Source of the DNA: Bdellovibrionales bacterium
GTDB lineage: Bacteria > Bdellovibrionota > Bdellovibrionia > Bdellovibrionales > UBA1609
Reading direction: 5' to 3'
Assembly (NCBI GenBank): GCA_013216195.1
Contig: JABSOQ010000006.1
Coordinates: forward strand, 1 to 57,822
Length of the DNA stretch: 57,822 nt
Within the stretch, counting starts at the first letter, position 1, and each line of letters opens with the position of its first letter. Below are positions 15,767 through 24,301 of this stretch, piece by piece. The notes under the pieces were generated by a model. It was given only the letters and a program-made list of their open reading frames with translations, had not been told where the DNA came from and ran no database searches. A program made the translations under genes and the position numbers.

Positions 15767-17797
15767 TTGGCAAATCTCACTCCCATTGCAATAGAACCCA
15801 AGCTGGCAGGCAATCCTAAGGGTGGCCTTAAATTCTCGAAAACCGTAACTCTTGGTGGCGGCACTGGCGAATTGGAGTGTGCGGATCCACAAGCCACAAG
15901 AGCAATGGTGGCCCTTATGGACATGAACGCCGTTATGGGAGGTGCTGCCTCACATTGGGGAGGTCCTGCGGCATTTGCCGAGCTGATGTCAGCTACCCAT
16001 GCTCTTATGTTTTCTTCTGCAGAGAAAGCGGGTCAGCAGTGGTATGAGCAGTTTCACTTTGTGAACGATGCTGGTCATTGCGAAAACGGCCTTTACGCCC
16101 TGAAAGCCAACTATGGCTTTGCTGATCTCACATTAGAAAAACTAAAGGCTTTCCGAAGCATTGAGTCTGTACTGACAGGCCATGGAGAATCTCATTTGTT
16201 TCCAGAAGCAGTTTACCTGTCAAACGGCCCTCTGGGTTCAAGTTTGCCACAAGCTCAAGGCTTGGCGATGGCTGACTCTTTGAGTGGTTATGACAGAATG
16301 ACCGTCGCGGCCATTTCAGATGGAGCTTGCATGGAGGGAGAGGCGAAAGAGGCAATGGCCGCGATCGCCGGTTTGGCCTCTAAGGGCAAGCTAGCCCCAT
16401 TCGTGATGATAATTAGCGACAACAGAACAAAGTTGTCGGGCCGTATTGATGAAGATGCTTTCTCGATGGAGGGCACCTTTACAGGCCTGAAAGATTTAGG
16501 CTGGGAGGTGATGTCACTCGAAGCTGGTAACGATCTCCAAGCATGCGCAGATACACTAGGCAAGGCTTTTGAAGCGGCCAAAGCGAACCCAAAAACACCG
16601 GTGGCGATACATGCTCGCACGGTTAAGGGCTTTGGTGTTAAGAAAACAGAAGATTCAGCTTCAGGAGGTCATGGTTTTCCGTTGAAGACCCCAGCCGACC
16701 TCGAAGCCTTCTTAGGTGAAATCTACAAAGACTCAGAGGTGCCGGCTGAATTTACAGCTTGGCAAAACGAGCTTGTTGCCGCCCATGAAGAAAAGCAAAA
16801 GGCCGGCTCAGCTTCTGGTCCTGCGAAAGAGAAAGTGCAAGTCGGCGTTGCAAAAGCTTTGATTGCTAAGAAGGCAGCAGGTCTTCCGATCGTCTCTGTC
16901 TCTGCAGATTTGCAGGGCTCCACAGGAGTTGCCGCTTTTCACAAGGAGTACCCTGAAAGCTCTATCGATGTTGGTGTCGCTGAGAGCAACATGATCAGCG
17001 CTGGCGCCGGGCTCTCTAAGCAAGGTTATATTCCAATTGTTGATACCTTTTCTCAGTTTGCAGTGACCAAAGGGGCTTTGCCGTTAACCATGGCGAGCCT
17101 TTCTCAAGCTCCAATGATCGGCATTTTCTCACACGCTGGGTTTCAAGATGCGGCAGATGGAGCTTCTCACCAGGCGCTCACTTACTTCTCAAAAACGTGT
17201 TCTATACCTGAAGTTGATGTCTACTGCTTGACGACATCTGCAGAGGCCGAGGCCCTCGTGGGTCAAGCCTTAGATGAATTCGCCGAGGCTAGAAAATCTG
17301 GCAAGGTGCCGCACTCTTCGATTTTCTTTTTGGGCCGCGAGACTTTTTTGCCTTCAGTTGAAGGTGCCAGTTCTTCTCAGCTAGGCAAAGCTCAGGTTGT
17401 GCGAGATGTTGAGGGTGGCTCTGACAAAGCCGTCACCTTGGTTGCGGCCGGCCCACTAATGTTTCAAGCTTTGCAAGCTGCAGAATTAATGGCAGCTGAA
17501 GGAGTACAAGTAGCAGTGGTCAACCCATCAGTGATCAACCGACCTGATCTTGAAACGCTGTTACCGATACTCAAGAAAACAAACCACACTTTGGTGACTG
17601 TTGAAGATCATCAAGTCATGGGCGGTATGGGCTCGCTTTTGAGTCAGGCTTTGATTCAAACTGGAGAGGCTTTTAAGATCAGGTGCCTAGGTGTAAAGGG
17701 CGAGTTTGGTAGAAGCGCTTACAAGGCCGATGAACTTTACTCAGCACATGGGCTTGATGCGAATGCCATCGTGGGTGCTGCAAAAGAACTTATGTAG
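15767..17797 (+). CDS. tkt: Transketolase (divergent)
   Basis: 676 residues starting at TTG, with AAGGAG 7 bases upstream. Transketolases transfer two-carbon ketol units in the non-oxidative pentose phosphate pathway, using thiamine diphosphate. The N-terminal half has the cofactor motif SDGACMEGEAKEAMA...IISDNR (variant of GDG...N). The middle part has the pyrimidine-domain VGVAESNMISAGAGLSKQG with the catalytic Glu, and the C-terminal domain ends around LGVKGEFGRSAY. The usual N-terminal GHPG and GHADG-like loops are replaced by GGAASHWGGPAAF, so it belongs to a divergent branch. Neighbouring thiamine-type transport at 6-10 kb may be related only by coincidence. Confidence 0.88.
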   Translation: MANLTPIAIEPKLAGNPKGGLKFSKTVTLGGGTGELECADPQATRAMVALMDMNAVMGGAASHWGGPAAFAELMSATHALMFSSAEKAGQQWYEQFHFVNDAGHCENGLYALKANYGFADLTLEKLKAFRSIESVLTGHGESHLFPEAVYLSNGPLGSSLPQAQGLAMADSLSGYDRMTVAAISDGACMEGEAKEAMAAIAGLASKGKLAPFVMIISDNRTKLSGRIDEDAFSMEGTFTGLKDLGWEVMSLEAGNDLQACADTLGKAFEAAKANPKTPVAIHARTVKGFGVKKTEDSASGGHGFPLKTPADLEAFLGEIYKDSEVPAEFTAWQNELVAAHEEKQKAGSASGPAKEKVQVGVAKALIAKKAAGLPIVSVSADLQGSTGVAAFHKEYPESSIDVGVAESNMISAGAGLSKQGYIPIVDTFSQFAVTKGALPLTMASLSQAPMIGIFSHAGFQDAADGASHQALTYFSKTCSIPEVDVYCLTTSAEAEALVGQALDEFAEARKSGKVPHSSIFFLGRETFLPSVEGASSSQLGKAQVVRDVEGGSDKAVTLVAAGPLMFQALQAAELMAAEGVQVAVVNPSVINRPDLETLLPILKKTNHTLVTVEDHQVMGGMGSLLSQALIQTGEAFKIRCLGVKGEFGRSAYKADELYSAHGLDANAIVGAAKELM

Positions 17798-17871
17798 TAA
17801 TGGCGGTAGGCTAGCAAGACACTGAACGCTTCAATCAACAACTGAAGCAAAGCTATTGTGCAAGAGAAATG

Positions 17872-17905
17872 AAAAAGCCTCAGAAGTTTTCTGAGGCTTT
17901 TTTCT
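17872..17905. terminator. Bidirectional intrinsic terminator
   Basis: AAGCCTCAGAA pairs with TTCTGAGGCTT around a short loop, with an A-run on the left and TTTTTTC on the right. It can therefore serve both the transketolase gene and the convergent gene ending at 17931. Confidence 0.88.
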
Positions 17906-17930
17906 TTTAGCTGAAAAGTGGCAAGGGCCG

Positions 17931-18407
17931 CTACTCAGCACCTTCAACAGCTTTTCCGAGTGTGTCGTTGACGAAGCTTTTTACCTCTCGGTCTACACGG
18001 TTGTAGATAATTACAGGAACCATAACGCCTTTTTGCTCAAGAATACTGTTCGCTTGGTTTGTGCCGTTTTTGACATCTTCAGCCTTCAGCTTCAACATGT
18101 TCTCTTCAACGTAAGGAATCGAAATAGAGGGCTCTGGTTGCCTGGTTGAAGTTTCAGAACAGTAGCCACGAAAGTCATACTTCACGTTGTCTGGTAATTC
18201 TTTGGTTCGATGGTAAGTGGCATCATCGAAAAAAATCTCAAAGTCGACACCATCGCATCGATACCCACCATAGTCGTAGCATGGAGGCGCAAAGCACACG
18301 GCTTTTGCATAAAACACTTCATACTGCATGGTGAAGGTTTGTGTGTTTTGCTCTGCAGTTGCTGCCCAGCCTGAAAGCATGGCAATAGTCAAAATAAGGC
18401 TCTTCAT
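17931..18407 (-). CDS. Small secreted protein, unknown
   Basis: 158 residues. Start at the ATG 18407, with AAAGGAGAG just upstream; the longer frame to 18515 includes this site and is rejected. The signal peptide (MKSLILTIAMLSGWAATAEQ) is followed by a mature domain with two close cysteine clusters (VCFAPPCYDYGGYRC and GYCSETS), suggesting disulfides in the periplasm or outside the cell. No family recognised. Monocistronic by position. Confidence 0.7.
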   Translation of the reverse strand: MKSLILTIAMLSGWAATAEQNTQTFTMQYEVFYAKAVCFAPPCYDYGGYRCDGVDFEIFFDDATYHRTKELPDNVKYDFRGYCSETSTRQPEPSISIPYVEENMLKLKAEDVKNGTNQANSILEQKGVMVPVIIYNRVDREVKSFVNDTLGKAVEGAE

Positions 18408-18663
18408 TGTCTCTCCTTTGGGTGTTTGTCTTTCTGTATTACGAGAGAAAACTATACCCCAGCCATTCAATCCCTCGATGGCTGCCAACATATGCAGAAC
18501 TGAACGGCAAAGCACTTCTTTTGCCTAAAATTGACGCATTTCTAGTTTAACCGTCAGCAAAGATGGCAAAAAAGTGAAAAAACTCTCTAAATTGAGTTGG
18601 TCAGAGAGCTAACTTTACATAGGTGAAACTGTCATATTTAGGCCAAGGTGCCTGGTTTCATAT

Positions 18664-19218
18664 TTAAAGTCTTCGAATGACACTCTCTTCGATTTGTCTC
18701 AAAGCAAACTCAGGCATATCGAGGTTCAACAGCTCAGCTGTTGAGCCATCAACTCGCTCGTAGCGCCCCTTGAGCTTGAATTTATTGAGGATTTGAATGC
18801 TCATCAACTGCGGGTCATGCCCTTTGATGACAACTGTTTCAAGCCCCTGATCTTGCAGGTTGGCTGCCACTTCGAATTGTAGCTCTTGATCAGATGAGCA
18901 AACAGCAACAGGCTCAGTTCTATTCACTCCGTGAGTCTCGTTGTACACGTTTACAAAAAAGCTATCACGGCCTTCACTGATCGTAATGTAGGTCGTAGCT
19001 CTTAGTGCAACCGTGTTGACCCACTGGCCAATCACGTGACTGTCGACAGGTGAGGCAATATTGGCTTGTTGAAGCACGCCAACAGCGTGTTCTTTGTCAA
19101 AGCTGCAAGCAGCTCTAGAAATCTGAGTGAAAAGACTCACAAGGATCAGCAGCACAGACAGTATAGCTATGCGTGCATGAATATAGACAGAAGCAAAAAA
19201 GTTCTTAGAACCTTTCAT
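18664..19218 (-). CDS. Secreted or membrane-anchored protein, unknown
   Basis: 184 residues from the ATG at 19218, with AGGAGG upstream; the TTG at 19224 is too close to that site. A long n-region precedes a hydrophobic segment (ARIAILSVLLILVSLFTQISRAAC), either a signal peptide or an anchor. The mature region has two Cys (AACSFD and VCSSDQ) and no motif I recognise. Function unknown. Confidence 0.65.
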   Translation of the reverse strand: MKGSKNFFASVYIHARIAILSVLLILVSLFTQISRAACSFDKEHAVGVLQQANIASPVDSHVIGQWVNTVALRATTYITISEGRDSFFVNVYNETHGVNRTEPVAVCSSDQELQFEVAANLQDQGLETVVIKGHDPQLMSIQILNKFKLKGRYERVDGSTAELLNLDMPEFALRQIEESVIRRL

Positions 19219-19546
19219 CTTCAACCTCCTCTACAAACGGACCACAATCGTCGGTTGGTTTATCGGCCCAGGTCAATTTAGTGCCTGTGCTGATGTTCTA
19301 TGTTTTCGCTCACAAAGACGAATTCTCGCCTTGATGAAAGAAACGCTACAAAGCCTTGGGCGAGATGGGTAGAGAAGAGTTTGCAGTTTAGGAGTCAATT
19401 TTCGGCACTAGCCAGGCGCTGACTGAGTTCGTTCTGATGTAGAAATCTTGAAAAAAAGCTAAGAGTGTCTGGCTTGTTAACAGATAAAAGGTCTCAGGGG
19501 CTTATAAAATTGAAAGCCCATCTTAGAGCACAAAAAGGTGTAGAGA
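19219..19546. other. Gene-free 328-bp stretch between the secreted-protein and tatA genes
   Basis: Both neighbours are on the minus strand, so the region should hold the tatA terminator and the promoter of the 18664-19218 gene. I see no convincing hairpin with a T-run, no complete promoter pair and no reading frame with coding character. Confidence 0.3.
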
Positions 19547-19777
19547 TTAAGACTCAGTTTCTTTCTGCTTTGCAGAGGCGTTTTGTGCAGTGTTGTCATC
19601 GCCTTCAACTTGCTTAGATCTCTCTGTCACATCGATTTCATCGTCGTTAATGCCTTTTTTGAAGCCACGAATGGCTTCTCCGATGGATTTGCCAAGACCA
19701 GGTAAGCGGCTTGGGCCCATGAACAATATCGCGAAAATACCGATGACGATCAGGATTTGCCAAATTGATGGACTCAT
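19547..19777 (-). CDS. tatA: Twin-arginine translocase subunit TatA
   Basis: 76 residues, ATG preceded by GGGAGG. One N-terminal membrane helix (IWQILIVIGIFAILFMGPSRLPGLG) with the FGPxxLP-like hinge is followed by an amphipathic helix (KSIGEAIRGFKKGI) and an acidic tail, the classic TatA/E plan. TatA oligomers form the pore for folded proteins with twin-arginine signals. TatB and TatC are not in the window. A likely client, the PhoD-like phosphatase with SRRGFL, is at 42.9 kb. Confidence 0.92.
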   Translation of the reverse strand: MSPSIWQILIVIGIFAILFMGPSRLPGLGKSIGEAIRGFKKGINDDEIDVTERSKQVEGDDNTAQNASAKQKETES

Positions 19778-19931
19778 GTCTGCCTCCCTAAAGAGCTACT
19801 GTGAACACACTGTTTTTCGATACTTAGATTATCTCTTCTCTCGATAAAGAAGTCCAGAGTCAAGCCTAACAGAGGCGTATGGGCTGAATGAATTCTAGTG
19901 AAAGTCGTCTGATTTGCTTTTCAGCTGTATC

Positions 19932-21185
19932 TTAGCTTTTGGGTGCAGGCTTCCTGCGGCGTCTTCTTGAAGTCGAGCGGCGTTTTTTACTCTCCTCTCG
20001 ACGTAAGTCTTCAATAGCGGGCATGGCATCCCAGTAACTCTTGAGCCAAAAGTTTAGGTCGGAGCCATCGAGAGTCTGATTCTCAATGGCGTACTTGAGA
20101 GCGAGTGGAAAGGCCTCATTTTTCAACACAGCCATTTGCCGTCTGTGGCCTTTGCGTTCGAAATCAATTCGTTTTTGTAGCACACTTTGCATATGAATGG
20201 CTTTGGCGACTATCGCTTGCTCGTATTTGAACATACCTAGCTCTTCTTTCATAAGAAGTGAGACTTTAGGATGTTCAAGAATGTCATTGGCTTTGATCGG
20301 CTGGTTTGGGTCAAAAATCTTCTCTGCCAATAAGTAATAGAGAACCAAATGGCCGAAAAGCTCAAGAGGGCTGCCCGAATCAAGCCAAATCGTTCTCATG
20401 TTCGAAAGATTATGCAGCAAACCTGAGAGCTTGTCTGGGTCTTCGAAAGTGCTATTCAAAGTTGGACACAAGAATTTGAGAACTCCGAGATCATAGGCTT
20501 CAACAAAAGCCATGGCCGGGTCTCGTAATTTGAGAAGCTTTAGTATCTCTTCGCGCCGTCTAGGTAGGGCAGTGGCCAGAAGGGTTTCGCCTTTGGCCTG
20601 CATAGCTGCCCTTAAGCTTGGTTCGATTGAAAAGTGAACTTTGTGAGACAAGCGAAGGGCCCTTAGAATGCGAATAGGATCTTCAACAAGCCTCGCGTTG
20701 GGCTCACCAATCATACGAATGAAACCATTTTCAAGGTCTTCAAGGCCACCCGGGTGGTCGATGAGTTTGTCGCCGACGGGGTCGTAAAACAAACCATTGA
20801 TTGTGAAGTCTCTGCGCATGGCATCTTCTTCAGGCGTGCCAAAAACGTTATCACCCTCAGGTGAGGCCTCTTCGTCATCTTCTGTTTTGTCTTCAATATT
20901 TTTTCGAAAGGTAGCCACTTCGTACTGTTGATCATCTCGCTTAACCAGTACCAAGCGAAACCGCTTGCCAATGACATAGGCCTTGTAGATTACTTTTCTA
21001 ATCTCTTCGGGTTGAGCGGTAGTGGCTATATCAAAATCTTTGGGGTGGATGCCCAGCAAGAGATCACGCACGCAGCCCCCGACCAAATAAGTCTCGAAGT
21101 TACTTTTCTGAAGTGCCTTCACAATGCCATTGGCGTGTGAATCAATCCAGTTAGGGTGCAGGTTCGGATGTTGACGGTTGACCAT
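19932..21185 (-). CDS. pcnB: Poly(A) polymerase / CCA-adding nucleotidyltransferase
   Basis: 417 residues of the class II nucleotidyltransferase family. The N-terminal catalytic domain has VGGCVRDLLLG (35-45) and the metal-binding DFD (50-52); the RRDFTINGLFYDP motif and the RILRALRLSHK helix follow. The C-terminus is an Arg/Lys-rich tail (RREESKKRRSTSRRRRRKP), typical of poly(A) polymerase I and useful for RNA binding. CCA-adding activity cannot be separated from poly(A) activity by motifs alone. It starts 90 bp from the divergent hydrolase gene. Confidence 0.88.
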   Translation of the reverse strand: MVNRQHPNLHPNWIDSHANGIVKALQKSNFETYLVGGCVRDLLLGIHPKDFDIATTAQPEEIRKVIYKAYVIGKRFRLVLVKRDDQQYEVATFRKNIEDKTEDDEEASPEGDNVFGTPEEDAMRRDFTINGLFYDPVGDKLIDHPGGLEDLENGFIRMIGEPNARLVEDPIRILRALRLSHKVHFSIEPSLRAAMQAKGETLLATALPRRREEILKLLKLRDPAMAFVEAYDLGVLKFLCPTLNSTFEDPDKLSGLLHNLSNMRTIWLDSGSPLELFGHLVLYYLLAEKIFDPNQPIKANDILEHPKVSLLMKEELGMFKYEQAIVAKAIHMQSVLQKRIDFERKGHRRQMAVLKNEAFPLALKYAIENQTLDGSDLNFWLKSYWDAMPAIEDLRREESKKRRSTSRRRRRKPAPKS

Positions 21186-21274
21186 GTTTTCTCAATATCG
21201 CGCTGATCGCGGGGAGCGTCAATTCGCTTTCCTTATTTTGACTCAGAGTCGATTGTTTATGATGTTCCCACAGT

Positions 21275-22084
21275 ATGCCAGATCTTAGCCAATTTCATCA
21301 TCAGATTGTAGGTGAAGCGAGTTCGCCCAAACTTGTCTTTCTTCATGGGCTTATGGGCTCGGGCGGCAATTGGAGAAGAATTGCGAAATCTTTTCAGGGC
21401 GCTTATCAGGTCTTAAGCTTTGATCAGCGAGGTCACGGTCGGTCTTTTCACGCTGAATCTTACTCCGTAGAAGACTATGCCGACGATTTGAAGGCGATTT
21501 TAGACGAGTTGGGTTGGCAAAAAATCTGTCTGGTTGGGCACTCCATGGGCGGGCGCAATGCCTTTCACTTTGCCTACAAATACCCTGAGAGAATTGAAAA
21601 GTTGGTGGTTGAAGACATATCACCTGAGCCCGATGCTGAGAGTGCTGACAAGATCAGGCGCATGGTGGGTTTGGTTCCAGCCCCATTTTCGGACCGCAAG
21701 CAAGCGAAGGCATTTTTTGAAAACGAGTTTCCGAAAGCCTTGCTGGGTAACCCTCAAGCCAATACTCTAGCCGATTATTTCTACACAAATATGGCGGAGC
21801 AGCCTGATGGAACCACCTCGTGGCGCTTTCATCTGGATGGCATTCTACAGACAATGGAGTCTGGGCGAGCTGTTGATCGCTGGCCAGAAATTGAGCAATT
21901 GAAAGTTCCCACCCTTTGGATGAGGGGGAGTGAGTCTCAAGATTTATCTGCCGAGCATTTTAAAAGGGTTCTCAGCCTGAATTCGCTCATTCAGGGGGTT
22001 GAAATTGAGCCCTCAGGCCATTGGATCCATTTTGATCAGCCTGAAAAGTTTATTCAATCGCTGCAAGACTTCTTGAACTCCTAG
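21275..22084 (+). CDS. Alpha/beta hydrolase (esterase-like)
   Basis: 269 residues of the alpha/beta-hydrolase fold. The oxyanion region is FLHGLMGSGGNWRR, the nucleophile elbow GHSMGG (Ser90), and the catalytic His lies in PSGHWIHFDQPEKF near residue 247. DQRGHGRS after strand 4 and the overall length resemble the YbfF/acyl-CoA esterase group. It is predicted cytoplasmic and the substrate is unknown. No ribosome binding site of note; the ATG is the first codon after a divergent promoter region shared with pcnB. Confidence 0.82.
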   Translation: MPDLSQFHHQIVGEASSPKLVFLHGLMGSGGNWRRIAKSFQGAYQVLSFDQRGHGRSFHAESYSVEDYADDLKAILDELGWQKICLVGHSMGGRNAFHFAYKYPERIEKLVVEDISPEPDAESADKIRRMVGLVPAPFSDRKQAKAFFENEFPKALLGNPQANTLADYFYTNMAEQPDGTTSWRFHLDGILQTMESGRAVDRWPEIEQLKVPTLWMRGSESQDLSAEHFKRVLSLNSLIQGVEIEPSGHWIHFDQPEKFIQSLQDFLNS

Positions 22085-22341
22085 CTGAATTTCTGAGCTT
22101 GGAGTTTTGCTTTAAGTCTGAAGCTGGTCTGCTCTTTGACTTTGCTCATATATAGATAGTACCTTGTAGGCTCATCGCAAAGAACGCATGGCGTTATATG
22201 GTAAGGGGCGGGGCCCCTAGGTTCATTTACTCCAGATAGATTTGAAGGCGATGTTTGACAGCAACAGCTTGGCAACTGATGCCAGCTTGAAGAGTCAGAT
22301 AGGCTCTCAACAACACCAGCGAAAAAATTTAAGGACGATTT

Positions 22342-24075
22342 GTGAAATTTCAAGAACTAGATCTGCATCCCGCGCTAAAAAAGGGAATCGATCAACTCGG
22401 ATTTACCGACTGCACTGACATTCAAGAAAATGCAATACCACACATTCTAAAAGGTCGCGACGTTGCGGGCCTTGCTCAGACTGGCACCGGAAAGACGGCG
22501 GCTTTTCTGCTGCCACTTATGGACCGAGTACTAAGAGCTAAACAGAAAGACGAGAACACTGAAGTTGAGGCTGAGATTGAAAACGCCACCGAAGAGTCTG
22601 AAGAAGATGCTCCTCGCAGACTGTTTGCAGAGTGGAAGCCAAAAAACTTCATTATGGTTTTGGTTCCGACTCGTGAGCTAGCGGACCAGGTTTATCAGAA
22701 TATCCAAGAGCTTTGCCCTGGTGGAGAGATCACTTCAGTCGCCGTATTTGGTGGAACGTCTTACGAAAAGCAGATTCCGCAAATCAAAGCAGGAGTCGAT
22801 TTTATCGTGGCCACTCCAGGTCGATTGATCGACCTTTACAAAGAACACGTTGTCGACCTCAAGCAGGTGAAGGCTGTGGTTTTTGATGAAGCTGATCGTA
22901 TGTTTGATATGGGCTTCAAAGATGACATGAAATACATTTTGAAAAGAATTGACCGCGAGCGGCAGTTCTTGGTTTTTAGTGCCACACTGAATTTTGATGT
23001 TTTGAACACCGCCTATGAGTTTGGCGCAGACCCAGTCGAAGTGAATATCGGCAGAGATGCTGCCACCGCCGAGAACGTGAAAGACGAGATCTTTCACGTC
23101 GGCCACGACGAAAAGCCTGCGCACTTACTTTCGCTTTTCAAAAAGCATGAGCCCAAACAAGTTATTATTTTTAGCAACTTCAAGCGCAATGTTGAGCGAA
23201 TCGCTTTGTTCTTAAATCGCAATGGCCTCCCGGCATTAGGTATCTCAAGCCTGCTCTCTCAAGGGCAAAGAAATCGAGTGATGGCCTCGTTCAAATCAGA
23301 AGACAATCAGAACATTCTTGTCGCAACAGATGTGGCGGCACGTGGCTTAGATGTCGAGGGTGTTGATTTGGTTGTGAACTTTGAATTGCCTGATGATCCT
23401 GAAAACTACGTTCATAGAATTGGCCGAACAGGCAGAGCGAACGCCACCGGAGTGGCCTTTTCACTTGTGAGCGATCGCGACGTCGAAGCGCTAGCCCGCA
23501 TCGAAGATTACACGAAGAAGAAGCTTGAAATGGGCTGGTTAGAGGATGAATTCATCGTTAAAGACTACGAACCATTCCCACGAGATGGTGACAAAGACTT
23601 GATGAAAGAGGGTCGCAGTGGATCGAAAGGTTCTAAAGGCCCTCGGTCGCGAAAGATAAAGCCAGGTGATGGCAAACGTTCTCAAGATCGCGGCAAGAAT
23701 CAAGACCGAGGTAAAAATCAGAACCGCAAGAAGAAGTCTGGTGGACCTCAGCAGAAGCAGGCTGCGAAAGATGGTGAAGCGCCGAACGAAGAGGGCTCAG
23801 CTCCGAAAAAACATCGTGACCGCCGTACTGGGCGCCATGCAGGCCCAGGTAAAAACCGTGGGCCAAGGGGCAAATCTGCAGAGGGCGGCAACAAAAAGAC
23901 GAGCTCGAGAAAGCGCAACAACAACACATCGGGCAAGAAAGCCAAGCGTACAAGATCTTCAAGTGGTTCAAAGCGTGGTCAGTCTCGCTCGAACCAACCA
24001 GCGGCTTCGCAATCACCACAGTCTATTGGGCAAAAAGTGGGTTCGTTTTTTAGAAAGGTTTTTGGGAACGGCTAA
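22342..24075 (+). CDS. DEAD-box RNA helicase with a basic C-terminal tail
   Basis: 577 residues from GTG, with AAGGA 7 bases upstream. All helicase motifs are present: Q-motif region TDIQENAIP, AQTGTGKT (45-52), PTRELA, TPGR, DEAD, SAT, and HRIGRTGR near residue 365. An acidic insert of about 35 residues (EVEAEIENATEESEEDAP) sits between motifs I and Ia. The last roughly 150 residues are Lys/Arg/Gly/Ser-rich and disordered, suited to RNA binding, as in RhlE- or CsdA-type proteins. It probably unwinds RNA in ribosome assembly or mRNA decay. The 257-bp upstream gap suggests a long leader, as is common for cold-regulated helicases (inference). Confidence 0.92.
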   Translation: MKFQELDLHPALKKGIDQLGFTDCTDIQENAIPHILKGRDVAGLAQTGTGKTAAFLLPLMDRVLRAKQKDENTEVEAEIENATEESEEDAPRRLFAEWKPKNFIMVLVPTRELADQVYQNIQELCPGGEITSVAVFGGTSYEKQIPQIKAGVDFIVATPGRLIDLYKEHVVDLKQVKAVVFDEADRMFDMGFKDDMKYILKRIDRERQFLVFSATLNFDVLNTAYEFGADPVEVNIGRDAATAENVKDEIFHVGHDEKPAHLLSLFKKHEPKQVIIFSNFKRNVERIALFLNRNGLPALGISSLLSQGQRNRVMASFKSEDNQNILVATDVAARGLDVEGVDLVVNFELPDDPENYVHRIGRTGRANATGVAFSLVSDRDVEALARIEDYTKKKLEMGWLEDEFIVKDYEPFPRDGDKDLMKEGRSGSKGSKGPRSRKIKPGDGKRSQDRGKNQDRGKNQNRKKKSGGPQQKQAAKDGEAPNEEGSAPKKHRDRRTGRHAGPGKNRGPRGKSAEGGNKKTSSRKRNNNTSGKKAKRTRSSSGSKRGQSRSNQPAASQSPQSIGQKVGSFFRKVFGNG

Positions 24076-24139
24076 ACTCCGTTTTCAAATTGGCTTCGAC
24101 AAACCACTATCAATATGTCTAAAAGAGTTGAGTTTTGTT

Positions 24140-24159
24140 GCTGTCTAAATTCTGACAGC
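24140..24159 (+). other. Hairpin between the helicase and VWA lipoprotein genes
   Basis: GCTGTC (24140-24145) pairs with GACAGC (24154-24159) across 8 bases. No T-run follows, so it is at best a weak or Rho-assisted end. Confidence 0.3.
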
Positions 24160-24301
24160 GTCTCAATATCGAACGTCTAAAATCTTGATAAATCCAAGAT
24201 TTATACAGCTCGTAGCTGCGAGCTGGCTTCTTATAGGTGCAGCAACTGGTATTAGTTTTGCCTCTCTTTACCCCCTGAGTAGACTTGGGAGGGAGAATTC
24301 A

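Noticed and set aside
18624..18660. Nested inverted repeat TGAAAC / GTTTCA with inner AGGC / GCCT
   Set aside because: Short stems, long loop and no T-run on either strand; could be chance.
23633..24148. Overlapping frames on both strands in the helicase tail
   Set aside because: They arise from the Lys/Arg/Gly-rich low-complexity coding of the helicase C-terminus and show no domain or start signal.
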